Part shown: one piece after another, positions 57,415 to 64,000 of the stretch | Layout of the letters: every line of letters starts with the position of its first letter | Numbering within the stretch: position 1 is the first letter of the stretch | Assembly (NCBI GenBank): GCA_964504305.1 | Contig: CAZDEB010000006.1 | Span: forward strand, 148,985 to 212,984 | Direction of reading: 5' to 3' | Length of the DNA stretch: 64,000 nt | From: UBA11606 sp964504305 | Lineage (GTDB): Bacteria > Actinomycetota > Acidimicrobiia > Acidimicrobiales > Aldehydirespiratoraceae | Program-made: the position numbers and the translations under genes | The notes under the pieces: model-generated | The model's input: the letters and a program-made list of their open reading frames with translations, nothing else | Told to the model about the DNA's origin: nothing | Database searches by the model: none

Positions 57415-58008
57415 GTGACTACGTTGTTTGGACGCCGGGTGCTGCTGCGGCCGCTCGAGAATAGTGATTTCTCGCGATGGCAAGAAGTTCGTCGACGCAA
57501 CGAAGACTGGCTCACCCAGTGGGAGCCGCAGCGACTCCCGGGGCAGCCCGACGTGGTCGAGGATCACCATGCGTTCGCCACCCGTTGCTCGGCTCGCCAA
57601 CGCGAACGCCAGCTCGGTACTGGATACGGCTTCGGTGTCTTTGTCGAAGGCGTGTTCGCGGGGGAGATCAATCTCAACTCGATCCAGCGAGGGCCGTTCC
57701 AGAACGCCTACATCGGCTATTGGATCGACGAAACCCAGGCCGGGAACGCCTACATCCCCGAGGCCTTTGTTGTCCTGTTGAGGTTTGCGTTCGAGGAGTT
57801 GCATCTGCATCGGGTCCAGGCCGCGATCGTGCCGCGCAACAAGGCCAGCCGACGGGTGGCCGAGAAACTCGATTTGCGAGACGAAGGCACGGCCCGTCAG
57901 TACCTCGAGATCAACGGTGTGTGGGAGGACCACATCCGCTACGCCATCACCAACGAAGACTGGATCGACCGTTCCTCCGCCCTAATCCAAACGTGGATCG
58001 GATTTTAG
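57415..58008 (+). CDS. GNAT-family N-acetyltransferase (RimJ/RimL-like)
   Basis: 197 aa. The pattern RRVLLRPLENSDFSRWQEVR, GYGFGVFVEGVFAGEINLNS, AYIGYWIDETQAGNAYIPEA and LHRVQAAIVPRNKASRRVAE fits ribosomal-protein-type acetyltransferases (acetyl-CoA binding between the strand before R-N-K-A-S-R-R). It stands alone; its stop codon lies in the left edge of the 52-bp palindrome region. Confidence 0.85.
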   Translation: MTTLFGRRVLLRPLENSDFSRWQEVRRRNEDWLTQWEPQRLPGQPDVVEDHHAFATRCSARQRERQLGTGYGFGVFVEGVFAGEINLNSIQRGPFQNAYIGYWIDETQAGNAYIPEAFVVLLRFAFEELHLHRVQAAIVPRNKASRRVAEKLDLRDEGTARQYLEINGVWEDHIRYAITNEDWIDRSSALIQTWIGF

Positions 58009-58010
58009 TT

Positions 58011-58062
58011 GGATTTGTGCACCGATTCCGGTGCTATCGCACCGAGAACGGTGCACAAATCC
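58011..58062. repeat. 52-bp nested palindrome, left copy
   Basis: Outer arms GGATTTGTGCACCG (58011-58024) and CGGTGCACAAATCC (58049-58062) are perfectly inverted. Inside them CGGTGC and GCACCG form a second stem with loop TATC. It starts 2 nt after the GNAT stop and overlaps the last 9 codons (including the stop) of the DUF559 gene. It could fold as a terminator for either gene, but there is no U-tract. Confidence 0.9.
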
Positions 58063-58948
58063 GTTTGATCGTTCGGGCGACGCGGCTGGGGTGGTCGCGA
58101 AGATCCGAATAGGTGAAGCGGATCGGCCTCCAGCCCGCGGCGACCAGAGAATTCTGCCTGCCGTCGTCAGCCGCTATCTGGTCAGGGCTGCTGTGCCACG
58201 CCGATCCGTCGACTTCGATGAACGCTTTTACTCGCGGGTACGCGGCATCGAGTCGAAACGTGCGTCCGGCGTGTACAACCGGGTGCTGATACCACGGCTC
58301 GGGGAGTCGGTATTCGTGGATGATGCGGGCCAGCAAGACCTCGGGGCCGGACTCAAGCAGTTCGCTGACCTTGGGCAGGCTCAACAGCACGCGACCGAGA
58401 ATTCCGCACCCGTTGCGACCCTGCTTCGCCACGCGGCGGCGCAGAATCCAGAGTTGGCGGCGTCCAACGATCCCGTCGGTGATCGCGTGATCCACCATGC
58501 GACGCACTTCGTGCTCGGGGAACACCAGCCCGGAATCCACCAAGGAGCGCGAGAGGGACGTGACCCGCAAGCCTCCTTCGCTGATGTCGACGTCTGACGG
58601 GCAGATATCGACCGAGCGATGAATGATGGCCCCGTCGAATCGGGACCGACGGCCTTTGGGGATCGTGACCTCGATCTCCTCGTCGACTGATCGCAAGCGG
58701 TGAATCCGCAACGCGCTGCGATGAGATGCCACGCCGCTGGTTTCGAGGCACGCGGCAAGCAGCGTTCGTTCGTAGGTCGAGTCGGCGCCGGGTAATGCGA
58801 GCACTCGGCGGGATAAGCGTTGGAAGCGTCCCGACGCCACGAGATGGCGGATGGCGTCGGGGGTGTGGCCGCTGCGTTGTAGCTGGATTGTTGAAAGGAG
58901 GCCGTATTGAGCCGCAGCCATCCGAACGAGCGCGTGATAATCGCTCAT
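58034..58948 (-). CDS. AbiEi-like winged helix + DUF559 (PD-(D/E)XK-like) protein
   Basis: 304 aa from ATG 58948. The N-terminus (YGLLSTIQLQRSGHTPDAIR, HLVASGRFQRLSRRVLALPG) resembles the AbiEi antitoxin-type winged-helix domain. The C-terminus is a DUF559 endonuclease-like domain: FRLDAAYPRVKAFIEVDGSA, where D234, E245 and D247 are candidate metal ligands, then the Q-x-x-x-D-x-x-R-Q-N region and AAGWRPIRFTYSDL, as in Vsr-like nucleases. The last codons (ICAPFSVR) and TAG are encoded by the left palindrome. No partner AbiEii-type toxin gene lies beside it. Confidence 0.82.
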   Translation of the reverse strand: MSDYHALVRMAAAQYGLLSTIQLQRSGHTPDAIRHLVASGRFQRLSRRVLALPGADSTYERTLLAACLETSGVASHRSALRIHRLRSVDEEIEVTIPKGRRSRFDGAIIHRSVDICPSDVDISEGGLRVTSLSRSLVDSGLVFPEHEVRRMVDHAITDGIVGRRQLWILRRRVAKQGRNGCGILGRVLLSLPKVSELLESGPEVLLARIIHEYRLPEPWYQHPVVHAGRTFRLDAAYPRVKAFIEVDGSAWHSSPDQIAADDGRQNSLVAAGWRPIRFTYSDLRDHPSRVARTIKRICAPFSVR

Positions 58949-58978
58949 GCCCCCACTCAACCACCCGGCTGTGACATC

Positions 58979-59030
58979 GGATTTGTGCACCGATTCCGGT
59001 GCTATAGCACCGAGAACGGTGCACAAATCC
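58979..59030. repeat. 52-bp nested palindrome, right copy
   Basis: Identical to the left copy except for one base in the central loop (TATA instead of TATC), so the inner palindrome here is perfect over 16 bp (CGGTGCTATAGCACCG). It lies 30 bp upstream of the DUF559 ATG and 3 bp from the enoyl-CoA hydratase stop at 59034. Confidence 0.9.
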
Positions 59031-59033
59031 AAC

Positions 59034-59795
59034 TCAGTTTTTGCTGGAGATGGACTTTTGTAGGCGTTCGACCAGGGCCCGGAAGGTGGGTTGGCTCATT
59101 GACCAGAGTTGAGGGTCGATCTCGTGGTCGACGGCGGCGTTGGACTCGGTGACGGTGTCAAGACTCAGGATCGACGCCTTGGTACGAGCGTTGAGGTCAC
59201 GCTCTTGGCCAGCCGCTATCGCGGCCAGCGCAACCGCTTCGTCGATCAACGAATCGTCGTCGACGACGTCCCACACCAAGCCGACTTCTCGGGCCCGGTC
59301 GGCGCGAAGGATCTGGTTGAACACCACCATCGCCATTGTCGTCGATCGTCCCGTGATTTGGCGTAGTCGCCACGTATGTCCGCCGCCGGGGTGAATGCCA
59401 ATCTGCAAGAATCGGGAGTCGAACTTGGCGTACTTGCGGCCGGCGAGAGCGACGTCGCAGGCCAGCACCATGTTCATGCCGGCACCCACGGCCGCGCCGT
59501 TTACCGCTGCAACGGTCGGGAGGGGCGAGTGGGCGATCCGCAAGAAGCCGTCGTAGATCGCCTTCATCTCTTCGGCGTTACTGCCGGCCAACAAGTCGTC
59601 CAGGTCGGCGCCGGCGCAAAAAGCGGGGGATGCTCCGGTAACAACGAGGGCTCCGATGCCGGGGTCGGCTTCCCATTCGTCGAGTGCGTCACCGATTTCG
59701 GTGTTCATGGCCAGCGTTATGGCGTTGCGCTTTTCGGGGTCGTCAAAGGTGAGGACCGCAACGCGGTCGCGAACTTCTTTACGGATCAAAGACAT
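59034..59795 (-). CDS. Enoyl-CoA hydratase/isomerase family protein
   Basis: 253-aa crotonase. VAVLTFDDPEKRNAITLAMN, LVVTGASPAFCAGADLDDLL (oxyanion hole) and VNGAAVGAGMNMVLACDVAL are conserved, while the region GIHPGGGHTWRLRQITGRST resembles the G-I-x-P-G-G-G isomerase/hydratase type; a classic second Glu is not evident. It is convergent toward the DUF559 cassette and divergent from the PhyH gene. Confidence 0.87.
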   Translation of the reverse strand: MSLIRKEVRDRVAVLTFDDPEKRNAITLAMNTEIGDALDEWEADPGIGALVVTGASPAFCAGADLDDLLAGSNAEEMKAIYDGFLRIAHSPLPTVAAVNGAAVGAGMNMVLACDVALAGRKYAKFDSRFLQIGIHPGGGHTWRLRQITGRSTTMAMVVFNQILRADRAREVGLVWDVVDDDSLIDEAVALAAIAAGQERDLNARTKASILSLDTVTESNAAVDHEIDPQLWSMSQPTFRALVERLQKSISSKN

Positions 59796-59869
59796 GCCGT
59801 GAGTCTGGCACCGATCGGGCGAGCAACACGATGTGGCTTATGAGTGCAGGTTCGTCGCGGGCTGATGGC

Positions 59870-59875
59870 TAGGTT
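59870..59875 (+). promoter_or_regulatory. -10 box TAGGTT, leaderless start of PhyH gene
   Basis: TAGGTT ends 6 nt before ATG 59882. The MFS gene downstream is coupled by overlap and would share the transcript. Confidence 0.5.
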
Positions 59876-59881
59876 TAACCG

Positions 59882-60685
59882 ATGGTAGAAGTGGTCGAGC
59901 AAGCAACCGTTGATGCGTTCGCCCGAGACGGCGCGGTGTGTCTTCGCGGGGTGTTCAACGATTGGGTCGACGCACTAGCCGCGGGTGTCGAACAAAACCT
60001 CGAGGAGCCCGGCGAGTACTTCGACGACAACACCAACGCCGACCAGACCGGCCGCTTCTGGGACGATTATTGCAACTGGCAACGCATCCCCCAGTTCCGG
60101 CAGTTCGCGTACGAATCGGCGGTCGGACCAATAGCGGCGGCGCTGATGAAGTCGACAAAAGTCCAGGCGTTTCACGAACACGTTTTGGTGAAAGAACCGG
60201 GCACGTCCACGCCGACTCGGTGGCACAGCGACAATCCTTACTACTTCGTTGACGGAGTGCAGAACGTCAGTTTTTGGATTCCGCTCGACCCGGTCCGCGA
60301 GAATTCGTTGCGGCTAATCAAGGGTTCGCATCTCTGGGACAAGGACGTGTTGCCGGTGCGTTGGTTTAGCGGCGACGGGTTCTACCCAAACGTCGACGAC
60401 TACGCCCCGGTGCCAGACCCCGACGCCGAGCCCGACAAGTTCGAGGTGCTGCGGTGGGATCTGGATCCCGGCGATGCCATCGCGTTCCATTACCGCACCG
60501 TTCACGGAGCACGCGGCAATACATCGTCGTCTCGTCGCCGGGCGTTCTCGTTTCGGGTTGTCGGCGACGACGCTCGATACGTTTCGCGCCCCGGCCCGAC
60601 ATCGCCGCCGTTCCCTGGGCATGGCATGGTCGACGGTGATCGACTCCGATCCGACTGGTTTCCTACTCTCTCGTTGTCGCGGTGA
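59882..60685 (+). CDS. Phytanoyl-CoA dioxygenase (PhyH) family Fe(II)/2-oxoglutarate oxygenase
   Basis: 267 aa. The iron triad is visible: H-x-D in TRWHSDNPYYFVDGVQNVSF and a distal His in AIAFHYRTVHGARGNTSS, followed by the 2-oxoglutarate-binding Arg in RRRAFSFRVVGDD. KGSHLWDKDVLPVRWFSGDG is typical of the family. Such enzymes hydroxylate acyl-CoAs, or other substrates such as ectoine-like and small metabolites in related groups. Coupled by GTGA to an MFS transporter gene, so a transported substrate is possible. Confidence 0.88.
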   Translation: MVEVVEQATVDAFARDGAVCLRGVFNDWVDALAAGVEQNLEEPGEYFDDNTNADQTGRFWDDYCNWQRIPQFRQFAYESAVGPIAAALMKSTKVQAFHEHVLVKEPGTSTPTRWHSDNPYYFVDGVQNVSFWIPLDPVRENSLRLIKGSHLWDKDVLPVRWFSGDGFYPNVDDYAPVPDPDAEPDKFEVLRWDLDPGDAIAFHYRTVHGARGNTSSSRRRAFSFRVVGDDARYVSRPGPTSPPFPGHGMVDGDRLRSDWFPTLSLSR

Positions 60686-61992
60686 GCGATCCGCAGCCTT
60701 CGGGCCTAGCACTCGCCGCCGCGGCATTTCGTCAGCGGAACTACCGGCTCTTTTTTGTTGGTGGCCTGATTTCCAACACCGGTCGGTGGTTCCAGACCAT
60801 CGCCATTCCGATCGTCGTTTATGGTCTGACCGAGAGCCCGGGCTGGGTGGGTTTGGCTGGGTTCGCCCAGATCTTTCCGTTGGCGGCGATGGGTCCGTTG
60901 GCGGGCGCGCTCGCTGATCGGTACCCCCGCCGCAAGATTCTTTTTGTGACCCAGACGCTGCAGGCCGTCGCCGCCCTTGGCTACATGACTTTGTGGTTCG
61001 CCGGTGTGCGTGATGTCGGGGTCTATGTGTTGATGTCGTTCGTGTCGGGGGCGATGGCCGGGTTGAACCTTCCGGCTTGGCAGGCCTTTGTCAGCGAACT
61101 GGTACCCCGCGAGTTGCTGCTGAGCGCTATCACCTTGAATTCGGCGCAGTTCAACGGCTCACGAATGATCGGACCAGCAGTCGCCGGCGTTGCGATCGCC
61201 GCGTGGGGTCCGGGCTGGGCCTTCTTTGTCAACGCCGTTAGTTACGCCGCGGTGTTGGTCGCGTTGGCGCTGATCCAGGTCCCCAACGTTCACACTCCTT
61301 CGGCCGAGCGAATCCGCCCGGTCAAGGAATTTGTCGGGGCGATCAGGTACGCCCGCTCCAAGCCCGGGATCCGAACAGCGATCGCCACTATCAGCGTCAT
61401 CGGGTTCTTTGGTTTGTCGTTGCAGACCCTTTCGGTCGTTATGGCTGAGGAGGTTTTTGATCGCGGCGAGGGCGGGTTTGGTTTGATGTTGTCGGCGTTG
61501 GGCTTTGGCGCGGTCACGGCATCGCCGGCGGTGGCGGCGGCTTCGGCGCGGTTGCCTCGTTCGCGGATCCAGGGGGTGGCGTTGGTTCTGTACGCCATAG
61601 GGATTTGTGTGCTGGCCACCGCCCCCGTTTTTGTGGTGGCGCTTGGTGGTTTGTTTGTCATGGGCGCGGCCCACATTTCTTCGGCCTCGACGCTCAATAC
61701 CGCGATTCAGTTGCAGGTCGACGAATCGGTCCGGGCCAAAGTCATCAGCGTTTACCTCACTGTGTTGATGCTGGCCAATCCGATTGGTCAGCTCCTGTTT
61801 GGCCAAGTAATCGAACTGGTCGGTCCTCGCGAGACTATCGGTGGGGTCGGCGCGGCGATGTTTGTGATCGCCGTCGCCCTCGTGGCATCGGGCCGCCTGC
61901 GCGGACTCGACGACGAGACCGAGCCGTACGCTCCCGGGGCCGTCGCCGAAGCCCACCCGTCGACCCCCGCGCCACCGACCGGCTATCGATAG
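60682..61992 (+). CDS. MFS transporter (enterobactin-exporter-like/MFS_3)
   Basis: 436-aa membrane protein with about 12 hydrophobic segments. The N-terminal RQRNYRLFFVGGLISNTGRW, the loop between helices 2 and 3 GALADRYPRRKILFVTQTLQ and AWQAFVSELVPRELLLSAIT are characteristic of the MFS_3 group of drug/siderophore exporters. GTG 60682 overlaps the PhyH stop. It ends directly at the stop of the convergent nuclease gene (61992/61993). Substrate unknown. Confidence 0.9.
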   Translation: MSDPQPSGLALAAAAFRQRNYRLFFVGGLISNTGRWFQTIAIPIVVYGLTESPGWVGLAGFAQIFPLAAMGPLAGALADRYPRRKILFVTQTLQAVAALGYMTLWFAGVRDVGVYVLMSFVSGAMAGLNLPAWQAFVSELVPRELLLSAITLNSAQFNGSRMIGPAVAGVAIAAWGPGWAFFVNAVSYAAVLVALALIQVPNVHTPSAERIRPVKEFVGAIRYARSKPGIRTAIATISVIGFFGLSLQTLSVVMAEEVFDRGEGGFGLMLSALGFGAVTASPAVAAASARLPRSRIQGVALVLYAIGICVLATAPVFVVALGGLFVMGAAHISSASTLNTAIQLQVDESVRAKVISVYLTVLMLANPIGQLLFGQVIELVGPRETIGGVGAAMFVIAVALVASGRLRGLDDETEPYAPGAVAEAHPSTPAPPTGYR

Positions 61993-62964
61993 CTAGCGGC
62001 TGGCGTCCGACAGGTCTTCGCCGTCTTCGAGGAATCGGCGGCCGACATCACACGACGCAAGGGCGACGCACCACCGACATGGTGGTCCGGGCGCTGTCGT
62101 TGGTTCGTGTTCGCGTTTTCGCATCTGGACGACCTTTTCAATCCCGTCGACCACACGGGCAACAGTCGAAAACAGAAGCGGCTCGGTGACATCCTCGGGG
62201 AGAAACTTGCCCTGATCGAGGTAGTAGGTAGCGAGGCGGCGCGGTGGAGTACCTAGCCTTAGCGTTTCGATCAACGCGTAAAACCGCAGGTCGTCAAGAT
62301 GTTGAGGGGCAAAGCCGCCGGTCTTGAGGTCGATCAGGACCTTCCCGGCCCGATCCCCCTCGGCTTGGCCGAGCGCCAGGTCGACCTTGCCGCTGAGCAC
62401 GAAACGGTCGTGGACATCGAGGCGGAGTCGGCTTTCGGTCACCGGTCGCCATTGTGTCTTTAAGGGCGGCCAACACTCGAGAAACTTCAGTACCCGGTCG
62501 TTGGCTTCGGCTCGCAGTTCGGCCCGCTCGACCTCGGTGCAGGTTTGCAGCCAGTCGGCCAGCCCATCGATTCCTTCGGAGAGTCGCGCTATCGATTCGT
62601 CGACGAGCACCAGCGGTTCTGGTTCGCGACGCCAATGAATCGACAGCTCGATGGCCTTGTGGGCGATTGTTCCCCGCGCCAAAGGGACCGACCACGAGAA
62701 CTCGTCGTCGTCCTCGGCGAGGAACCGCCGTTCGCATCCCATGGACTGTGCCAAAAGATGTTTGGAGACAAACATGGTGTCGTTGGCGTCGACTTCGGCT
62801 TTGACGTGGTCGAGCCCATCCTCTAGTTCGCGGCGTAGTTGATGGCGCAGAGCCGCGTCGAAGCGAGGCCGATCTTCTCGGCTCGAACCGAGCTGTTGGA
62901 GGACTTCGAGTTGAGCCGGGTTGAGCGCAGGCTCACTGGGTGTGATCGGTTGCGGCTTGTCCAC
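61993..62964 (-). CDS. Cas4/RecB-like PD-(D/E)XK nuclease with likely 4Fe-4S cluster
   Basis: 323 aa. RecB-nuclease motifs are GTIAHKAIELSIHWR (motif I His), FVLSGKVDLALGQAEGD (Asp) and KVLIDLKTGGFAPQHLDDLR (D-x-K), with QxxxY-type LDDLRFYALIETL. Cysteines in SMGCERRF and in PPCRWCVALASCDVG (C-x2-C-x5-C) form a Cys pattern like the iron-sulfur clasp of Cas4 and AddB. No CRISPR array, cas1 or helicase gene accompanies it. Likely a stand-alone single-strand DNA exonuclease, by family. Confidence 0.82.
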   Translation of the reverse strand: MDKPQPITPSEPALNPAQLEVLQQLGSSREDRPRFDAALRHQLRRELEDGLDHVKAEVDANDTMFVSKHLLAQSMGCERRFLAEDDDEFSWSVPLARGTIAHKAIELSIHWRREPEPLVLVDESIARLSEGIDGLADWLQTCTEVERAELRAEANDRVLKFLECWPPLKTQWRPVTESRLRLDVHDRFVLSGKVDLALGQAEGDRAGKVLIDLKTGGFAPQHLDDLRFYALIETLRLGTPPRRLATYYLDQGKFLPEDVTEPLLFSTVARVVDGIEKVVQMRKREHEPTTAPGPPCRWCVALASCDVGRRFLEDGEDLSDASR

Positions 62965-63020
62965 GGTCCGAGCTTGTCACACGCGCTTGTTGTCATACCC
63001 CATGCCCACAATGGTGGTCG

Positions 63021-63329
63021 ATGCAAGCAACGTCTCTTCGTTTTGCGGCGGCCGCCCGGAGTCTTGGTCACGCGGCGCGCCTACGTTCGCTGGTAGTTCC
63101 GTCCTTTCGATCCCCTCCCGGAGTGGCCGGCGTCCAGCGCACCCTCCGACGCCGCAACGGCGTTCCGTCGGTCGCGGTTCAACTACGGGGTCGGCCGTGG
63201 TCGGCTGTGGTGTCCGACATGATCGAAGGGGTGGTCGTCGCCAACAACTTGCACGGAGCCAAAGCCGACCGCGCTCGCGCCGCGCTGTGGCTAGCCGTCG
63301 ACGACTCCGGCGAGCTCGCAGCTGCCTAG
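63021..63329 (+). CDS. Conserved hypothetical protein
   Basis: 102 aa from ATG 63021. The central part VVPSFRSPPGVAGVQRTLRR and VAVQLRGRPWSAVVSDMIEG, then VVVANNLHGAKADRARAALW, look like a real folded basic protein, and from memory resembles small actinobacterial proteins of unknown function. The exact start is uncertain. It is divergent from the nuclease gene (56-bp spacer) and overlaps the convergent SLH gene by 4 nt at their stops. Confidence 0.65.
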   Translation: MQATSLRFAAAARSLGHAARLRSLVVPSFRSPPGVAGVQRTLRRRNGVPSVAVQLRGRPWSAVVSDMIEGVVVANNLHGAKADRARAALWLAVDDSGELAAA

Positions 63330-64000
63330 ATGATGGGCTTGCCCGCGAAGCGCCACAGGAAAGTGGCCAGTTGCCCCCGGGTGACCGGGGCGTCGGGCGA
63401 GAAAGTGGTCGGCGTGGTTCCGGTTGTTACTTGCTGCTCGACCATGAAGTCGACCGGCACGGCAAAGTAGTCGGATCGCCCGACATCGTCGAAGCTTGAG
63501 GTGAGGCCTACCGCTGGCCGTCCTGCGTATCGGTAGAGGAAGGCCGCGAGTTGGCCGCGAGTAACACCTTCATCGGGAGAGAAGGTGGTGGCGGTGGTGC
63601 CGGTCGTGATTGCTTGCTCGACCATCCACGCCACCCCGTCGGCGTAGTAGGCGCCGGGGTCGGTGTCGTCGAAGTTGGCCGACACGGTTGCTTGCGGTCG
63701 ACCGGCGAAGCGCCACAAGAAGGTGGCAAGCTGACCTCGGGTCACTTGTGCTTCGGGCGAGAACGTGGTTGCGCTGGTGCCCGACGTAATTGCTTCGGCG
63801 ACCATCCATTCGACGCCAGCTTCGTAAAAGGCGTTGGTGACGACGTCGTCGAATCCGCTGTTCTCGATGACTTCTACCGTCACGGCCTGGCTACGACTCG
63901 TGGCGCCGTCACTGGCGTAGGCATCGACCTGCAGTTGATAGGTGCCAACAACGGCCTGGCGAGCATCCCACATCAGACTGAACGAACCGTCGGCGAGGGC
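63326..64000 (-). CDS. SLH-domain surface protein, 5' part beyond window
   Basis: Only the 3' 225 codons are visible; the frame is open through 64000. Three S-layer homology repeats end the protein, each with a core like FSPDAPVTRGQLATFLWRFA or FSPEAQVTRGQLATFLWRFA and an aromatic Y-F/W-M-V-E/A-x-A-I element about 30 residues earlier. Upstream is an Ig-like region (GTYQLQVDAYASDGATSRSQ). SLH domains often bind cell-wall polymers non-covalently. The nature of the missing N-terminal part is unknown. Confidence 0.85.
   Translation of the reverse strand, partial: ALADGSFSLMWDARQAVVGTYQLQVDAYASDGATSRSQAVTVEVIENSGFDDVVTNAFYEAGVEWMVAEAITSGTSATTFSPEAQVTRGQLATFLWRFAGRPQATVSANFDDTDPGAYYADGVAWMVEQAITTGTTATTFSPDEGVTRGQLAAFLYRYAGRPAVGLTSSFDDVGRSDYFAVPVDFMVEQQVTTGTTPTTFSPDAPVTRGQLATFLWRFAGKPII

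Larger units (their letters stand above)
58007..59034. mobile_element. Putative palindrome-bounded DUF559 cassette
   Basis: A 1,028-bp unit consisting of one gene (AbiEi-like/DUF559) between two 52-bp palindromes that differ at one base. The outer flanks continue the match by 4 bp (AGTT on the left, AACT on the right, exactly inverted) and lie at or beside the stop codons of the two convergent host genes. No target-site duplication or transposase is evident. Mobility is a hypothesis; alternatives are paired terminators or a repeat family. Confidence 0.45.

Noticed and set aside
58011..59030. Pair of simple rho-independent terminators for the convergent host genes
   Set aside because: Not excluded, but 51/52 identity including unpaired bases and lack of U-tracts make independent terminators an incomplete explanation.
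61993..62964. cas4 of a CRISPR-Cas locus
   Set aside because: No repeat array, cas1 or cas2 within the window.

Overview
The window looks like a chromosomal segment of a high-G+C actinobacterium, most likely of the class Acidimicrobiia. The strongest argument is gene order. From about 15.7 to 32.9 kb it carries the block rsmI, metG, tatD, rpf-like, rsmA, ispE, prs, rplY, pth, mfd, mazG, eno and ftsB, which is typical of Actinobacteria. An F420-type LLM oxidoreductase, a TIGR03084-type protein, an Rpf-like muralytic protein and homologues of the tiny actinobacterial ribosomal proteins bL37 and bS22 agree with this. Translational coupling through ATGA, GTGA and TAGTG overlaps is very common. 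Most genes that begin a transcription unit have a TANNNT box 6-8 nt before the start codon, which points to leaderless mRNAs.

Layout. 1-4.5 kb (minus): a BMP-family nucleoside ABC importer (lipoprotein, double ATPase, two permeases, the last cut by the window edge). 4.7-9.7 kb (minus): a Qng1/DUF2419 queuosine-salvage protein, an ABM-domain protein, a two-gene ADP-forming acyl-CoA ligase, galactokinase and a DCC-family protein. 9.7-13.2 kb: TrmL, bL37, a sugar-epimerase-like protein, an HD-domain protein, a PHP-domain protein and a small membrane protein. 13.3-32.9 kb (plus): YchF, an acyl-ACP desaturase, DUF192, then the conserved housekeeping block, with bS22 and tRNA-Gln(UUG) between ispE and prs.

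32.9-40.5 kb: an ABC-2 exporter, an Lrp regulator, a possible 54-aa protein and a XdhC/DUF6941/MocA/CoxG molybdo-enzyme accessory group lie between ftsB and a DUF501-Ppx/GppA fusion. Those two ends are neighbours in many actinobacteria. 40.5-47.4 kb (minus): a HAD phosphatase, a PhnD/PhnC/PhnE/PhnE importer, an enoyl-CoA hydratase, an LLM oxidoreductase and a TIGR03084 protein. A second HAD paralogue is divergent.

48.1-57.3 kb (plus): a tightly coupled catabolic operon resembling atu (acyclic terpene utilisation) or leucine/isovalerate degradation: carboxyltransferase, biotin carboxylase/BCCP, AtuA-like protein, TetR, enoyl-CoA hydratase, acyl-CoA dehydrogenase and nitronate-monooxygenase-like protein. 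57.4-64 kb: GNAT, a possible mobile cassette (AbiEi-like/DUF559 gene between two near-identical 52-bp palindromes), enoyl-CoA hydratase, a PhyH dioxygenase, an MFS transporter, a Cas4/RecB-like nuclease, a conserved hypothetical protein and a C-terminal SLH-domain fragment.

The DUF559 cassette is the best candidate for an undescribed system. No rRNA genes, CRISPR arrays, canonical transposases or prophage genes were seen. All intergenic stretches are under 300 bp.
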